From Caldilineaceae bacterium (GTDB taxonomy: Bacteria > Chloroflexota > Anaerolineae > Caldilineales > Caldilineaceae): DNA of 64,000 nt. Made by a program: the position numbers and the translations under genes. Where the stretch lies: assembly GCA_019637645.1 (NCBI GenBank), contig JAHBVH010000039.1, positions 17,179-81,178 on the forward strand, read 5' to 3'. This document shows, one piece after another, positions 16,230 to 25,641 of this stretch (its first letter is position 1; every line of letters starts with the position of its first letter). The notes beneath the pieces are model-generated. The model ran no database searches, was not told the DNA's origin, and saw only the letters and a list, made by a program, of their open reading frames with translations.

Positions 16230-18764
16230 ATGAGTTACATGGGTTCGATTTTCGGTTTATCCAATGATCAAAGACAGGCTTTCTCGGGTGGTGTACGGGC
16301 ATATCAACTACGTCTCATCGCTATCCTGGCCGCTTGTCTATTCTCCGGCCTGGTGCCAGCACCAGCTTTGACGGCTGTGCTCCAACACTGGTTGCCCGCA
16401 CCGTTGGCCGCGGTCGCAACGGCCCAGCTCGTTTCCTGGCTGCCACAGCCAGCCCGCGCCGCTGCCGAGGAATTGGGGACAACGCCAACCCAATGGGTAG
16501 TTCTCGGCAATCGGCTCTGGCTGGAAGACGATTTTGATGGCGATGCTATGACGGGAGGAGTCAAGCCCATTGGCGCGGGCTATGAGGTACGTGCTGTGGC
16601 GAGCGATGGGGTAACGGTCTATACAGGGCTGACCGATGCTTGGGGCTACTATACCCTTACGGTTCCTGCGAATGATACGTATGTGGTCTCTGCGGAAATG
16701 CCGTATGGGATGGCGGACACGCCCGTACGCGCTGTGGACGGCAGTAATCCAACGGCAAATGACAATCTTGCCCACAACCGGCTAGGGACTACCGTTGTGG
16801 TGACAACGACTGACAATCGCAGTATCGATTTCGGTTTTTATCACCTCCATAAGCAAGTTGCTCTGGGGGATCGCCTTTGGTTAGAAGATGATAACGATGG
16901 CGATGCGACCACCGGTGTGGTTACGCCAGTCGGCGCTGGTCATGTCGTCACGGCGCTCGCGAGCGATGGGACGACCCTCTATCAGGGGCTGACGGACAAA
17001 GATGGGTATTATATCATCCTGGTACCCGAGCATGATACCTACACCGTCCAAACGAGCCTGCCTGCTGGTACATTGGCAACCCCCGTTTTTACGAACAGCG
17101 GCAGCAATGTAGACGGCATGAACAATAAAAACCATAGCCAGGTTGGTACCACGGTGGTGATAACGACTACCGATAACCTAAGTATCGATTTTGGCTTCTT
17201 TACCCATACCACGCAGCCAACGGTGGCCTTGGGCAACTATGTGTGGTTGGACAGCAACGGGGATGGGATCCAAAATGAGCCGCCCAGCGCTGGTCAGGAT
17301 GGTATCACCGTAACACTGACCTATCCTAACGGCGCAACGCTCACCACAGTCACTAGTGGCGGCGGTTACTATACCTTTACTCACCTGCCGCCAAACCAGT
17401 CCTATACTGTCCACTTTGCCTTGCCCGATGGCTACACCTTTACAACGCAACAACAGGGCACTGCTGACCAAGATAGCGATCCGCCTCTTGGTGGTCAGGT
17501 GACTGTAAACCTTGGCACGACTGATGATTTTACGATTGACGCCGGTCTCGTCCCCGCGGTGACGGTTGGCGACCGGGTTTGGTATGATCGCAACCATGAT
17601 GGCCGCCAGGACAATCCTGTGGATGAACCAGGTGTGGCAGGTGTCACAGTAACACTCTATCACGCTACGACCGGTCAGCCGGTATTGGTCAATGGGGCTC
17701 CGCTTACCTTGGTGACCGACAGCCAGGGCAACTATCTCTTTACCCAACTGCCGCCGGGTGCCTACTATGTCATCTTTAGCAACTGGCCCACTGGCTATGC
17801 GCCGACCTTGCCCAATATCGGTGATGATGCTGGCGATAGCGATGCCGATGCCACGGGACGTACTGCTGCGACCCCGTTTTTACCAGCCGGGTCGGCTGAT
17901 CTCACGCTCGATATGGGGCTCTGGTTTGCCCCAGCGAGCCTAGGTGATTGGGTCTGGGAAGATCATAACAATAATGGTCGGCAAGATCCCGATGAACCAG
18001 GACTGCCCGGTGTCACGGTGACCCTGCAAGGGCCGATGGGGGTCATCACGACCACCACTGATGCAACGGGGCATTATACCTTCACCACGCTATCGCCTGG
18101 TGTCGTTTATACGGTCACCTTCACGACCCCGCCTAGCTATAGACCCACTCTCCCTCATGTTGGCCCTGACGGGGTAGGGGATAGTGACGGGATTGTGGTG
18201 GTCGTTCCTGGCCTCCAACCAGGGGAGCATAACCCCACGATTGATAGCGGCTTTGTGTTAGTGCAACCAGATTTGGTGCTCACGAAAACGATTAGCAAAC
18301 CTGCGGAGCAGATCCAACCCGGCAGCGTACTCACCTATACACTGACCTATCGCAATCAAGGGACCGGGGTTGCCGTCGGGGCCGTGATCACCGAAAGCGT
18401 CTCTGCCTATACAACCTTTATGGCGCAGGCAAGTACCCCTGGCTGGAGCTGTAGCGATGGGGCTGGGGCCGGAACGTACTGTACCTTTGCCTTGGCTCCC
18501 CTCTCGCCTGGGGCTAGTGGCACCGTGATCTTCGCGGTGCGGATTCATGCCATTGTGCCAGCTGGCACCGCGATCGTAAACACGGCTGTGATTGGCGGTG
18601 ATGGTAGCCAGGTTGAAGGTAACTACAGCAACAACGCGGATGAAGTGACCGTGCTCCTGATGAGCCCCACCGATATCCCCATTGACGATGAACCTGCTCG
18701 TCCGGTAGATGCAGCACCGGTAACGGAAGCATTCCGTCTCTACCTACCGGTAGTCACTCACTAG
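16230..18764 (+). CDS. Large secreted SdrD-B/DUF11 repeat protein, adhesin-like
   Basis: Surface or extracellular protein. An N-terminal export segment (about residues 28-52) precedes five SdrD-B/CNA-like beta-sandwich repeats starting at LGNRLWLEDDFDGD, LGDRLWLEDDNDGD, LGNYVWLDSNGDGI, VGDRVWYDRNHDGR and LGDWVWEDHNNNGR; the Asp-rich loops are typical Ca2+ sites. Each repeat ends in a Gly-Tyr-Tyr or Gly-His-Tyr turn. A DUF11 domain follows (from PDLVLTKTISKP, about 690-790). The C-terminus is Phe-Arg-Leu-Tyr-Leu-Pro-Val-Val-Thr-His, a tail of the kind seen on many Chloroflexota secreted proteins. AGAGGAG lies only two bases before ATG 16230, so the in-frame ATG at 16239 (spacing 11) may be the true start. 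Role in adhesion or sheath is inferred. Confidence 0.82.
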   Translation: MSYMGSIFGLSNDQRQAFSGGVRAYQLRLIAILAACLFSGLVPAPALTAVLQHWLPAPLAAVATAQLVSWLPQPARAAAEELGTTPTQWVVLGNRLWLEDDFDGDAMTGGVKPIGAGYEVRAVASDGVTVYTGLTDAWGYYTLTVPANDTYVVSAEMPYGMADTPVRAVDGSNPTANDNLAHNRLGTTVVVTTTDNRSIDFGFYHLHKQVALGDRLWLEDDNDGDATTGVVTPVGAGHVVTALASDGTTLYQGLTDKDGYYIILVPEHDTYTVQTSLPAGTLATPVFTNSGSNVDGMNNKNHSQVGTTVVITTTDNLSIDFGFFTHTTQPTVALGNYVWLDSNGDGIQNEPPSAGQDGITVTLTYPNGATLTTVTSGGGYYTFTHLPPNQSYTVHFALPDGYTFTTQQQGTADQDSDPPLGGQVTVNLGTTDDFTIDAGLVPAVTVGDRVWYDRNHDGRQDNPVDEPGVAGVTVTLYHATTGQPVLVNGAPLTLVTDSQGNYLFTQLPPGAYYVIFSNWPTGYAPTLPNIGDDAGDSDADATGRTAATPFLPAGSADLTLDMGLWFAPASLGDWVWEDHNNNGRQDPDEPGLPGVTVTLQGPMGVITTTTDATGHYTFTTLSPGVVYTVTFTTPPSYRPTLPHVGPDGVGDSDGIVVVVPGLQPGEHNPTIDSGFVLVQPDLVLTKTISKPAEQIQPGSVLTYTLTYRNQGTGVAVGAVITESVSAYTTFMAQASTPGWSCSDGAGAGTYCTFALAPLSPGASGTVIFAVRIHAIVPAGTAIVNTAVIGGDGSQVEGNYSNNADEVTVLLMSPTDIPIDDEPARPVDAAPVTEAFRLYLPVVTH

Positions 18765-18787
18765 CAGTAGGCATCCTACAAGTGGCC

Positions 18788-18842
18788 GGTACGACCAGAG
18801 AGCGGACAGGGTTGGAAACCCTGTCCGCTCTCTGGTCGTACC
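18788..18842. terminator. Perfect 26-bp hairpin between convergent genes
   Basis: Arms 18788-18813 and 18817-18842 are exact complements with loop gga; the inner part reads gacagggtt-gga-aaccctgtc, close to the dispersed family core. It sits 24 bp after the adhesin stop and 10 bp before the nucleoside hydrolase stop. No U-tract. Confidence 0.65.
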
Positions 18843-18852
18843 TTCTCGCCGC

Positions 18853-19770
18853 TTACCGTTGGGCCAATTTGTGAAAGAGGTCGCGGAAGATTGGATCGCG
18901 GTTAATGTGGTAGACATAGCGGATGAGATGGCGGCTATGATCGACGCTCCAGGTCACTTGATCAGTGAGAATCGGGCTATGCACCAACTGGCTAGGGGTC
19001 CAGCGCTCGTCTAAGAGATAGGCAATGGTGGCGACATCCCAAATCACCTTGGACCAGCCACGGTGGTCATCGTGATAGCCCTTGACAATCTCCACCAAAT
19101 AATCGCCAATCGCACCTTGCCCGGCAACATACGCCTCTAATTCAGCAATGGTGGTGTGCAGGTGGCTGGTGACGCCCATACAGGGAATCAAGACAAAAGG
19201 GACACCACAATCCAAGAGGAGGCGAGCCGCCGGTACATCTTGCTTTAGATTAAATTCACGCGTATTCGGCCAGTGGAGGGCATGGCCGCCGAGCCAAACC
19301 ACGACGATCTTCTCAATAATCTTCGGCTCTAACAAAACCGCTGTCGCCACATTGGTGATCGCGCCAATGGCGACCACATAGAGCGGATCGCTATCCGGGC
19401 TGGCGAGGGCCCGTTGGATCAGATCCTGGGCGGCTGGCGTTGTTTGGGGTTGTAGCGCTTTGGTGAGGTAGGCAGTCGCCCCGCGATAGACAAAATCGCG
19501 CTGGGGCCAATCCAACTTTTCCAGCAGGCGATGAATCTCTTCATAACTCTTTGCCATGCCATCGGCGGGGCCGGAGGAGCGGTTATTAAAGTAGGGCGCC
19601 GCATAGATGGCTTCTACGCTGATCCGCTCGGGCGAAAGCAGTGCATGAACCAGCGCAAATTGATCATCGACTTCGTTGTACGTATCGGTGTCAAGCACCA
19701 TGCGGACAGGGCCGGTTGGCGGTTGTAGACGCGCCAACCGTTGGGCATCAGAGAGCATCGGGAAATTCAT
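18853..19770 (-). CDS. Inosine-uridine preferring nucleoside hydrolase family protein
   Basis: Cleaves the N-glycosidic bond of ribonucleosides (family inference; purine or pyrimidine preference not readable). The N-terminal calcium site is present as VLDTDTYNEVDDQFAL: Asp27, Asp29, Asp35 and Asp36, a variant of the usual DTDxGxDD with Tyr-Asn-Glu in the turn. VVAIGAITNVATAVLL and WLGGHALHWPNTREFNLKQDVPAARLLL match the family's central sheet and the Asn/Asp ligand region. Length 305 aa is normal. It stands divergent from a GntR-type regulator gene, with a strong palindrome between the two, suggesting local control. Confidence 0.85.
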   Translation of the reverse strand: MNFPMLSDAQRLARLQPPTGPVRMVLDTDTYNEVDDQFALVHALLSPERISVEAIYAAPYFNNRSSGPADGMAKSYEEIHRLLEKLDWPQRDFVYRGATAYLTKALQPQTTPAAQDLIQRALASPDSDPLYVVAIGAITNVATAVLLEPKIIEKIVVVWLGGHALHWPNTREFNLKQDVPAARLLLDCGVPFVLIPCMGVTSHLHTTIAELEAYVAGQGAIGDYLVEIVKGYHDDHRGWSKVIWDVATIAYLLDERWTPSQLVHSPILTDQVTWSVDHSRHLIRYVYHINRDPIFRDLFHKLAQR

Positions 19771-19953
19771 ATGGTTCTTCCTTGCTATGGGTTGTGCTTA
19801 AAAATGAGCGAGCGTTGACAGACCAATCTTGGTAGCATCATATCATTCGCTGCTCCAACTCGACAATCTGGCAAAGCAAGGGAGCAGGGCAAGCGCTAAC
19901 GTCTATATGTATTTTGCCACCTTACCAATTGGCTGATTAAAAAGCAATTGTGT

Positions 19954-20002
19954 TACAATAGTACGCATCAACAATTTGATTGATCGGATGAATCCGATCA
20001 AT
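19954..20002 (+). promoter_or_regulatory. -10 box and 24-bp palindromic operator in a divergent spacer
   Basis: TACAAT (19954-19959) is preceded by a weak TTGGCT at 19929 with a long 19-bp spacer. Just downstream, attgatcggat-ga-atccgatcaat (19979-20002) is a perfect 11+11 inverted repeat. It lies 72 bp before the regulator gene and in the spacer shared with the nucleoside hydrolase, as expected of a GntR-type operator. The rest of 19771-20073 shows nothing else. Confidence 0.6.
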
Positions 20003-20073
20003 TGGAGCAGGTTGTCAGTTTCTAAACAATGATCAAGAAACTGGCTTTGCGTCAAAGGTGACGCGCAACCATA

Positions 20074-20787
20074 TTGGCAATGATGCTTACGGCTGTTATG
20101 CTTAATGGAAAAACGCATTCTGAATTTATTCATCACCTGCTGACCGCAGCCAGCAAACCGGGTGATCGACTACCTTCGCTCAATGAGCTCAGCACCGAAT
20201 TGGGCCTGAGTGTGGGCAAGTTGCGTGAACAGATGGAAGTTGCCCGGGTTCTGGGGCTTGTCGAAGTCAGCCCACGGCGGGGTATTGTGCGGGCTGAATA
20301 TAACTTCCTACACTCCGTTCGTCTTAGCCTCCTGACTGCTCTCACCATTGACCGTACTTACTTTGACGCCTTCAGTAGCCTCCGCAGTCACTTAGAAGTG
20401 GCCTATTGGCACGAAGCGGTCGCGCTCTTAACCCAAGAAGATAAAGAGCATCTGTGTGCGCTCATCGCGACAGCTTGGGCCAAGCTCAACCACCCACGCG
20501 CCCAAATTCCCTACCAAGAACATCGTGAATTTCATTTGACGATTTTCCGCCGCCTGGAAAACCCGTTTGTCTTGGGTCTATTGGAAGCCTATTGGGATGC
20601 CTATGAGGCTGTCGAACTAAATACCTATGCTGACTATCGTTATTTAGAAAAAGTCTGGCAGTACCATGAGCGGATTGTGGATGCGATTTGTGCCAATGAC
20701 TACGAGCTGGGGCAAGTGCTATTGGTGGAGCACATGCGGCTGTTGAGTAATCGTGGGATTTCTATGGAAACAACGGCTTCGCTGTAG
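20074..20787 (+). CDS. GntR-family transcriptional regulator, FadR-like
   Basis: DNA-binding regulator. The winged helix is recognisable at about residues 27-75 (KPGDRLPSLNELSTELGLSVGKLREQMEVARVLGLVEVSPRRG), followed by an all-helical FCD-type effector domain with metal-ligand-like histidines (HREFHLTIF, and YHERIVDAI). The first ten residues are uncertain: TTG 20074, ATG 20080 and ATG 20083 are all in frame, and AAAGGTG at 20055 fits the TTG best. It is divergent from the nucleoside hydrolase and a palindrome lies in the spacer, so autoregulation and control of nucleoside salvage are plausible but inferred. Confidence 0.82.
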   Translation: MAMMLTAVMLNGKTHSEFIHHLLTAASKPGDRLPSLNELSTELGLSVGKLREQMEVARVLGLVEVSPRRGIVRAEYNFLHSVRLSLLTALTIDRTYFDAFSSLRSHLEVAYWHEAVALLTQEDKEHLCALIATAWAKLNHPRAQIPYQEHREFHLTIFRRLENPFVLGLLEAYWDAYEAVELNTYADYRYLEKVWQYHERIVDAICANDYELGQVLLVEHMRLLSNRGISMETTASL

Positions 20788-20853
20788 CAAAGCGCGGCAA
20801 GCTTGGGGAACGCCGCTTGTCTTTGCTTGCTAGCGCGGATCGTGCAGCACGGT

Positions 20854-20886
20854 AAAGCAGACAAATCGGCAAAGCAGACAAATCGG
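20854..20886. repeat. Direct repeat of 16 bp
   Basis: aaagcagacaaatcgg occurs twice, separated by one base, 66 bp beyond the regulator stop and about 180 bp before korA. Function unknown; it may be a replication-slippage duplication. Confidence 0.7.
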
Positions 20887-21069
20887 TAGGTGCGTTTGCG
20901 CGTTGTACCTTGTGGGTTGTTTGATTGTATGGCGGGCTTACCCCCAACGGGTCGTTTTTTTTTCGATAGTTTGGGTCGTGAGTAAGCCCAGAAATTGGCT
21001 GCAGATGAACTGACAGTCACTTACGCGTCTATATTGACTTTTGGAAAAGCCTCAAATTTGGAGGAAGGC

Positions 21070-22902
21070 ATGAGTGTATTAGTCCAAGAAGAACAAAAAT
21101 TAGCTGATCAGAGGCGAATTGTCAACGACTTCAATATTAATGTCGCCACGGCGAATGGCTCTGGTAGCCAGACCAGCAACAGTCTGTTGATCCGTTCACT
21201 TTTTAAAATGGGGATTCCGGTCACCGGCAAGAACTTATTTCCTAGCAACATCCAGGGCTTGCCCACCTGGTATAACATCCGCCTGAGCAAAGATGGCTAT
21301 TTGGCCCGGCGCGAAGCGGTTGAAGTGATGATCTGTATGAATGGTGCAACGGTTGCCGAAGATATGGCCAGTGTCGCACCGAATGGCATTGTGCTCTATG
21401 ATGATGCGTTGCCCATTGCGGCCAAACGAGCCGATGTGCAGTACTATGCTATGCCTGTCAAAGAATTGGTCAAGGCTGCCGATCTACCTTTTGCCCTGCG
21501 TGACTATGTCGCGAACATGGTTTACGTGGGTGTGGCGGCCTATTTGCTCGACATTGAAATGGCCGAAATTCAGGCGGCTGTCGAATGGAATTTTAACGGC
21601 AAACCCAAGCCCATTGCCATGAACTGGAATATGGTCCAGGCGGCTCACGCTTGGGCGGTCGAGCATTTGACCAATGATCAGCCCTACCGGGTTGAACGCA
21701 TGACCGGCTTTAATGAAGGTAAAGTCTTGATCGACGGTAATACTGCGGGCGGTTTGGGCGCGCTCTACGGCGGCGTCACCTTTGTCTCGTGGTACCCGAT
21801 TACACCTTCCTCCAGCGTTGCCGATGCCATTAACAGCTACGCACCCACGCTGCGCCGAGATCCAGAAACAGGCAAAGCGACCTATGCTGTGATCCAAGCT
21901 GAAGATGAATTGGCGGCCATTGGCATGGTGCTAGGGGCCGGTTGGGCCGGTGCCCGCGCCATGACGGCCACCAGCGGTCCTGGTATTAGCTTGATGTCTG
22001 AGTTTGCCGGCATGGCCTACTTTGCCGAAATCCCCGCGGTGATCTGGGACATTCAACGGATGGGGCCTAGCACCGGTCTACCGACGCGTACTAGCCAAGG
22101 GGATCTATTGGCCGCCTACTATCTAGGCCATGGCGACACCCACCATGTGGTCCTCTTCCCGGCTACGCCCAAAGAATGCTTTGAAATGGCCGAAACGGCC
22201 TTTGACCTGGCCGAACGGCTACAAACGTTGGTCTTTGTCTTGAGCGATCTGGACTTGGGGATGAACCTCTGGATCTCGGATGAGTTTGACTATCCCGAGA
22301 CACCCTTGGATCGGGGCAAGGTGCTCAGTGCCGAAGATATTCGGGCGCGCAGTGGTAAATGGGGCCGTTACTTGGATGAAGATGGCGATGGCATTCCCTA
22401 TCGCACGCTGCCCGGGACCGAACATCCGCTGGCCGCCTACTTTACGCGCGGCACCGGTCATAATGAATATGCGGCTTACAGCGAGCGCTCGGAAGATTGG
22501 GAACAGAACCTCTATCGCCTTGCCCGCAAATTTGAGACAGCCCGCACGTTGGTGCCCAAACCGGTGATCGATGATGTGGAAGAGGCGCGCGTGGCGATTA
22601 TCAGCCTGGGTAGCAATGATCCGGCCATTGCCGAAGCGCGGGATCGCTTGCAAAAATCCGGTGTCGAAACCAGCTACCTGCGGCTACGGGCCTTGCCCAT
22701 TAACCAGACCGTGCGCGATTTTATTGCCAGTTACGAGACTATCTACGTGGTGGAGAATAACTTTGACGGTCAGCTCCATAAGATTTTGCTCACCGAAACA
22801 CCCGAGCATGCCACCCGTTTGCACTCGGTTGCCAAATGTGATGGTCTACCGCTCTCGGCCCGCTTTATTACTGAGTCGATTCTGAACAAGCAAGGAAACT
22901 AA
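21070..22902 (+). CDS. korA: 2-oxoacid:ferredoxin oxidoreductase, fused gamma-alpha subunit
   Basis: With the next gene it forms the enzyme that oxidises a 2-oxoacid (probably 2-oxoglutarate) to the acyl-CoA and reduces ferredoxin, or runs in reverse to fix CO2. The N-terminal ~190 residues are the gamma domain (INVATANGSGSQTSNSLLIRSLFKMGIPVTGKNLFPSNIQG); the alpha pyrimidine-binding part follows with the signature WYPITPSSSVADAI, then GARAMTATSGPGISLMSEF and a C-terminal domain II. ATG 21070 is preceded by GGAGGAAGG, a strong ribosome-binding site, which excludes the 25-residue extension. The gap to the beta gene is two bases. The gamma-alpha fusion is the common Kor layout. Substrate choice (2-oxoglutarate rather than pyruvate) is inferred from family memory. 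Confidence 0.88.
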   Translation: MSVLVQEEQKLADQRRIVNDFNINVATANGSGSQTSNSLLIRSLFKMGIPVTGKNLFPSNIQGLPTWYNIRLSKDGYLARREAVEVMICMNGATVAEDMASVAPNGIVLYDDALPIAAKRADVQYYAMPVKELVKAADLPFALRDYVANMVYVGVAAYLLDIEMAEIQAAVEWNFNGKPKPIAMNWNMVQAAHAWAVEHLTNDQPYRVERMTGFNEGKVLIDGNTAGGLGALYGGVTFVSWYPITPSSSVADAINSYAPTLRRDPETGKATYAVIQAEDELAAIGMVLGAGWAGARAMTATSGPGISLMSEFAGMAYFAEIPAVIWDIQRMGPSTGLPTRTSQGDLLAAYYLGHGDTHHVVLFPATPKECFEMAETAFDLAERLQTLVFVLSDLDLGMNLWISDEFDYPETPLDRGKVLSAEDIRARSGKWGRYLDEDGDGIPYRTLPGTEHPLAAYFTRGTGHNEYAAYSERSEDWEQNLYRLARKFETARTLVPKPVIDDVEEARVAIISLGSNDPAIAEARDRLQKSGVETSYLRLRALPINQTVRDFIASYETIYVVENNFDGQLHKILLTETPEHATRLHSVAKCDGLPLSARFITESILNKQGN

Positions 22903-22904
22903 GC

Positions 22905-23960
22905 ATGAGTACTGTAACACAACAGGCGCGTGCGGCAGCGGCCCGTGCGCCTAAGACCAACGCCATCGGGCTAGAAAAGACCGAATACCGCGGCCGCGAT
23001 TCCACCTTGTGCAAAGGCTGTGGGCACGATAGCATCAGCGCACGCATTATCAACTCGGTTTGGGAACTCGGGCTGGATCAGGCCAAAGTCATCAAATTGA
23101 GCGGCATCGGTTGTAGCAGCAAAACACCAGCCTATTTCTTGGGGTATAGCCACGGCTTTAACAGTCTCCATGGTCGTATGCCCTCGGTTGCCACCGGTGC
23201 GCTCACCGTCAACCATGAACTAACCGCGATTGGGGTCAGTGGCGATGGGGATACCGCCTCGATTGGCCTTGGGCAATTCAAACACGCGGTGCGCCGCAAC
23301 CTGCCTTTGGTCTATATTGTCGAAAACAATGGCGTCTATGGCTTGACCAAAGGCCAATTCAGCGCGACCTCCGACAAAGGGCAAATGCTCAAGTATGCGG
23401 GCGTCAATAACCTGCCCTCGTTGGATATTTGTATGGAAGCCTTGATTGCCAACGCCACTTTTGTGGCGCGCAGCTTTGCGGGGGATGCCAAGCAGGTTGA
23501 GACGTTGCTCAAAGCTGCGGTTAGCCACCGGGGCATTGCTGTGTTGGATATTATTAGCCCTTGTGTCACCTTTAACAATCACGATAGCTCGAACAAAAGC
23601 TATGGTTGGGGCAAGGCCAACGAAGTGCCGATTCATGAACTCAATTTTGTGCCCAAATATGAGGAAATTGAGATCGACGAATATGATGACGAACGCGAGG
23701 TACAACTGCATGACGGCTCGTGGATCGTCCTCAAAAAGTTGGAAAATGACTATGATCCAACCAACAAGATGTTAGCCTATCAGACCTTAGAAAATGCCCG
23801 GCGCGAGAACAAGTTCCTCACGGGGCTCTTCTATATCAACGATGCTGAGCCGAACATGCTTGAGCTGTTGGAGATGGTGGAACAACCGTTGGTGAAGCTG
23901 CCGGAAAGTCAAGTGCGCCCCAGCCGCGACTCCCTACGGCAAATTATGGCTGAACTATAA
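22905..23960 (+). CDS. korB: 2-oxoacid:ferredoxin oxidoreductase beta subunit
   Basis: Thiamine-diphosphate-binding partner of the preceding gene. Cluster and cofactor features: LCKGCGHDSI (about residue 37), SGIGCSSKTPAYF, HGRMPSVATG, and the ThDP motif GDGDTASIGLGQF followed by NNGVYGLTKGQFS. Length 351 aa is typical, with a ~60-residue acidic C-terminal extension. The gene starts two bases after korA, so the two are translationally linked. An intrinsic terminator follows 54 bp downstream. No separate delta ferredoxin-like subunit is present, as expected for the two-subunit form. Confidence 0.9.
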   Translation: MSTVTQQARAAAARAPKTNAIGLEKTEYRGRDSTLCKGCGHDSISARIINSVWELGLDQAKVIKLSGIGCSSKTPAYFLGYSHGFNSLHGRMPSVATGALTVNHELTAIGVSGDGDTASIGLGQFKHAVRRNLPLVYIVENNGVYGLTKGQFSATSDKGQMLKYAGVNNLPSLDICMEALIANATFVARSFAGDAKQVETLLKAAVSHRGIAVLDIISPCVTFNNHDSSNKSYGWGKANEVPIHELNFVPKYEEIEIDEYDDEREVQLHDGSWIVLKKLENDYDPTNKMLAYQTLENARRENKFLTGLFYINDAEPNMLELLEMVEQPLVKLPESQVRPSRDSLRQIMAEL

Positions 23961-24013
23961 CCGGCACCCCTGTTCCGTGCCCAGCCGCGATCAAGCGAAA
24001 GAGCAACTATAGG

Positions 24014-24048
24014 CAAAAACCAGGTTTCGTTGTGGAACCTGGTTTTTG
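24014..24048 (+). terminator. Intrinsic terminator after korB
   Basis: caaaaaccaggtt (24014-24026) pairs with aacctggtttttg (24036-24048) across a 9-nt loop, ending in a T-run. Confidence 0.85.
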
Positions 24049-24133
24049 TTTATGCTTGAACTTATGCAGCTCGAAGTTGCCAGCTTTCTTATCCAGCGTT
24101 TGCCTAATCTCGAGGCGAAAGTAACCAACTATA

Positions 24134-24165
24134 TGGAAATTAACCGATGTGGAAATTAACTGATG
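24134..24165 (+). repeat. 16-bp tandem duplication over a start codon
   Basis: tggaaattaaccgatg is followed directly by tggaaattaactgatg (one change). The second copy supplies the first codons of the cysteine hydrolase gene; the ATG used (24147) straddles the junction. Confidence 0.75.
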
Positions 24166-24725
24166 ATGCAGCCACGACGGCGCTGTTGTTGATTGATGTA
24201 ATCAATGATTTAGAGTTCGACGGTGGCGACGATCTGCTTGTCCACGCCCAGCCCATGGCCCACCAAATTGCGGCGCTCAAGCAAGCCGCAAAACGGTTGG
24301 AGATCCCCGTGATCTATGCCAATGATAACTTTGGTCAATGGCGTTCCGATTTTCGGCGGCTTGTCCAGTACTGCTGCGAGAGCGACGTCCGTGGTCAGGC
24401 GATTGCGCGGATGCTACGACCGCATGATGACGACTACTTTATCTTGAAGCCCAAGCATTCCGCCTTCTTTCAAACGAACTTAGATCTGCTGCTGAAAGAC
24501 TTGGGCATCAAGCGTTTGATCATGACTGGGATGGCGGCTGATATCTGTGTGATTTTTACCGCTAATGACGCCTACATGCGTGATTTTCAGGTGGTGGTAC
24601 CCGCTGATTGTGTCGCGTCGGAAAGCGCCGACGATAACGAAAAAGTGCTTGGATTAATGGCGCGAGTGCTCAAGGCCGATATCACACCCTTTGCCGCTGG
24701 GCAAGCCGCCGAAACTGGTCGATAA
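24147..24725 (+). CDS. Isochorismatase-like cysteine hydrolase
   Basis: Small alpha/beta hydrolase of the isochorismatase/nicotinamidase superfamily. The catalytic triad can be placed: Asp17 in LLLIDVIND, Lys101 in LKPKHSAFF, and Cys134 in AADICVIFTANDAYMRDF. Length 192 aa is normal. The Ile-Cys-Val context and lack of the nicotinamidase metal-site histidines make a non-nicotinamidase hydrolase more likely. The N-terminus MWKLTDDAATTALLL arises from a local 16-bp duplication. It sits alone between the korB terminator and a convergent acyltransferase. Substrate unknown. Confidence 0.8.
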   Translation: MWKLTDDAATTALLLIDVINDLEFDGGDDLLVHAQPMAHQIAALKQAAKRLEIPVIYANDNFGQWRSDFRRLVQYCCESDVRGQAIARMLRPHDDDYFILKPKHSAFFQTNLDLLLKDLGIKRLIMTGMAADICVIFTANDAYMRDFQVVVPADCVASESADDNEKVLGLMARVLKADITPFAAGQAAETGR

Positions 24726-24834
24726 ACGACAGGCGCGCAACGGGGCGGATTGGCTCGCCCCATGCCCTCAATTTTATCAGCTGCTCGGTGTAGAAACCGC
24801 GGGGACTTTGCGCCCCTGTTTGCCCAGCAGCGCG

Positions 24835-25518
24835 CTATTCGGCCTCAAGGCTAGGTCGGGTCTCGCTGGCTGCGACCACGGTTGCATAGTGGCCGCGGCG
24901 TTCGGGCGGCAGCAACTGGGCAATGCCGTGCATAATTTGGCGCGTATAGGCTTGGATGGCGCTCTTTTGGGTTGGATCGCCCGTTGGGTAGAGGGGTGGG
25001 CCAAAGCGCACAATGATCTCTGGTCGGCGGCCAAAGTGGGTCAGAATTTTGGCGGGATCGATGACAACTGCTGGCACGACGGGCACTTGCGCCGCGAAGG
25101 CAATGCGGGCTGCTCCAGTTTTCCCACGGCGTAATTCGCCCGTGCGGCTGCGGGTGCCTTCGGGGAACATGCCCAGGACCTTGCCGCGGCCCAAGACCCC
25201 TTCTGCGGCCTGAAGCGCTGCGGTGTCATTACGGCCGCGGTCAATGGGAAAGGCCCCGGCTGCCTCGATCAGGCGTGAAAACCAAGGGTGAACTTGAAAC
25301 AGTTCGATCTTGGCCATATAGTAGATCTGGCGTGGGCTGGCATAGCCTAATACCAGATAATCTGGCCCCATGGAGTGGTTACAGGCGATGATACAGCCGC
25401 CTGTGGCGGGTACATGCTCCTGACCTTCGATGCGCAGGCGGCAAAAGAGGGGCTTGCAAAAGGTGATAAGCCGGTATAAAAACCGCCAAAGTCGCGACGC
25501 ATCCTGTGGAATTGGCAC
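24835..25518 (-). CDS. 1-acyl-sn-glycerol-3-phosphate acyltransferase (PlsC family)
   Basis: Membrane-associated enzyme of phospholipid synthesis: acylates lysophosphatidic acid. The catalytic motif HX4D is present as NHSMGPD (His about 48, Asp about 53), and the acceptor-binding motif as FPEGTRSRTGEL with a following Gly/Ala-rich segment. The GTG start at 25518 has GAGGAG seven bases upstream; the adjacent in-frame TTG at 25521 is possible. It faces the cysteine hydrolase convergently and follows the SirB1-like gene by 123 bp in the same direction. Acyl-chain preference is not readable. Confidence 0.85.
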   Translation of the reverse strand: MPIPQDASRLWRFLYRLITFCKPLFCRLRIEGQEHVPATGGCIIACNHSMGPDYLVLGYASPRQIYYMAKIELFQVHPWFSRLIEAAGAFPIDRGRNDTAALQAAEGVLGRGKVLGMFPEGTRSRTGELRRGKTGAARIAFAAQVPVVPAVVIDPAKILTHFGRRPEIIVRFGPPLYPTGDPTQKSAIQAYTRQIMHGIAQLLPPERRGHYATVVAASETRPSLEAE

Positions 25519-25641
25519 CAAATTTCTCCTCTGTGTGCATAAGTACGTAGTTTGATTGAGAACGCCTATGCCATGCCAGCCGCTGCGGTGGCTTCTCGCG
25601 GTTAGCCGGGGATTTCAAGCCCGTTAAAATGTCAACAGAAC

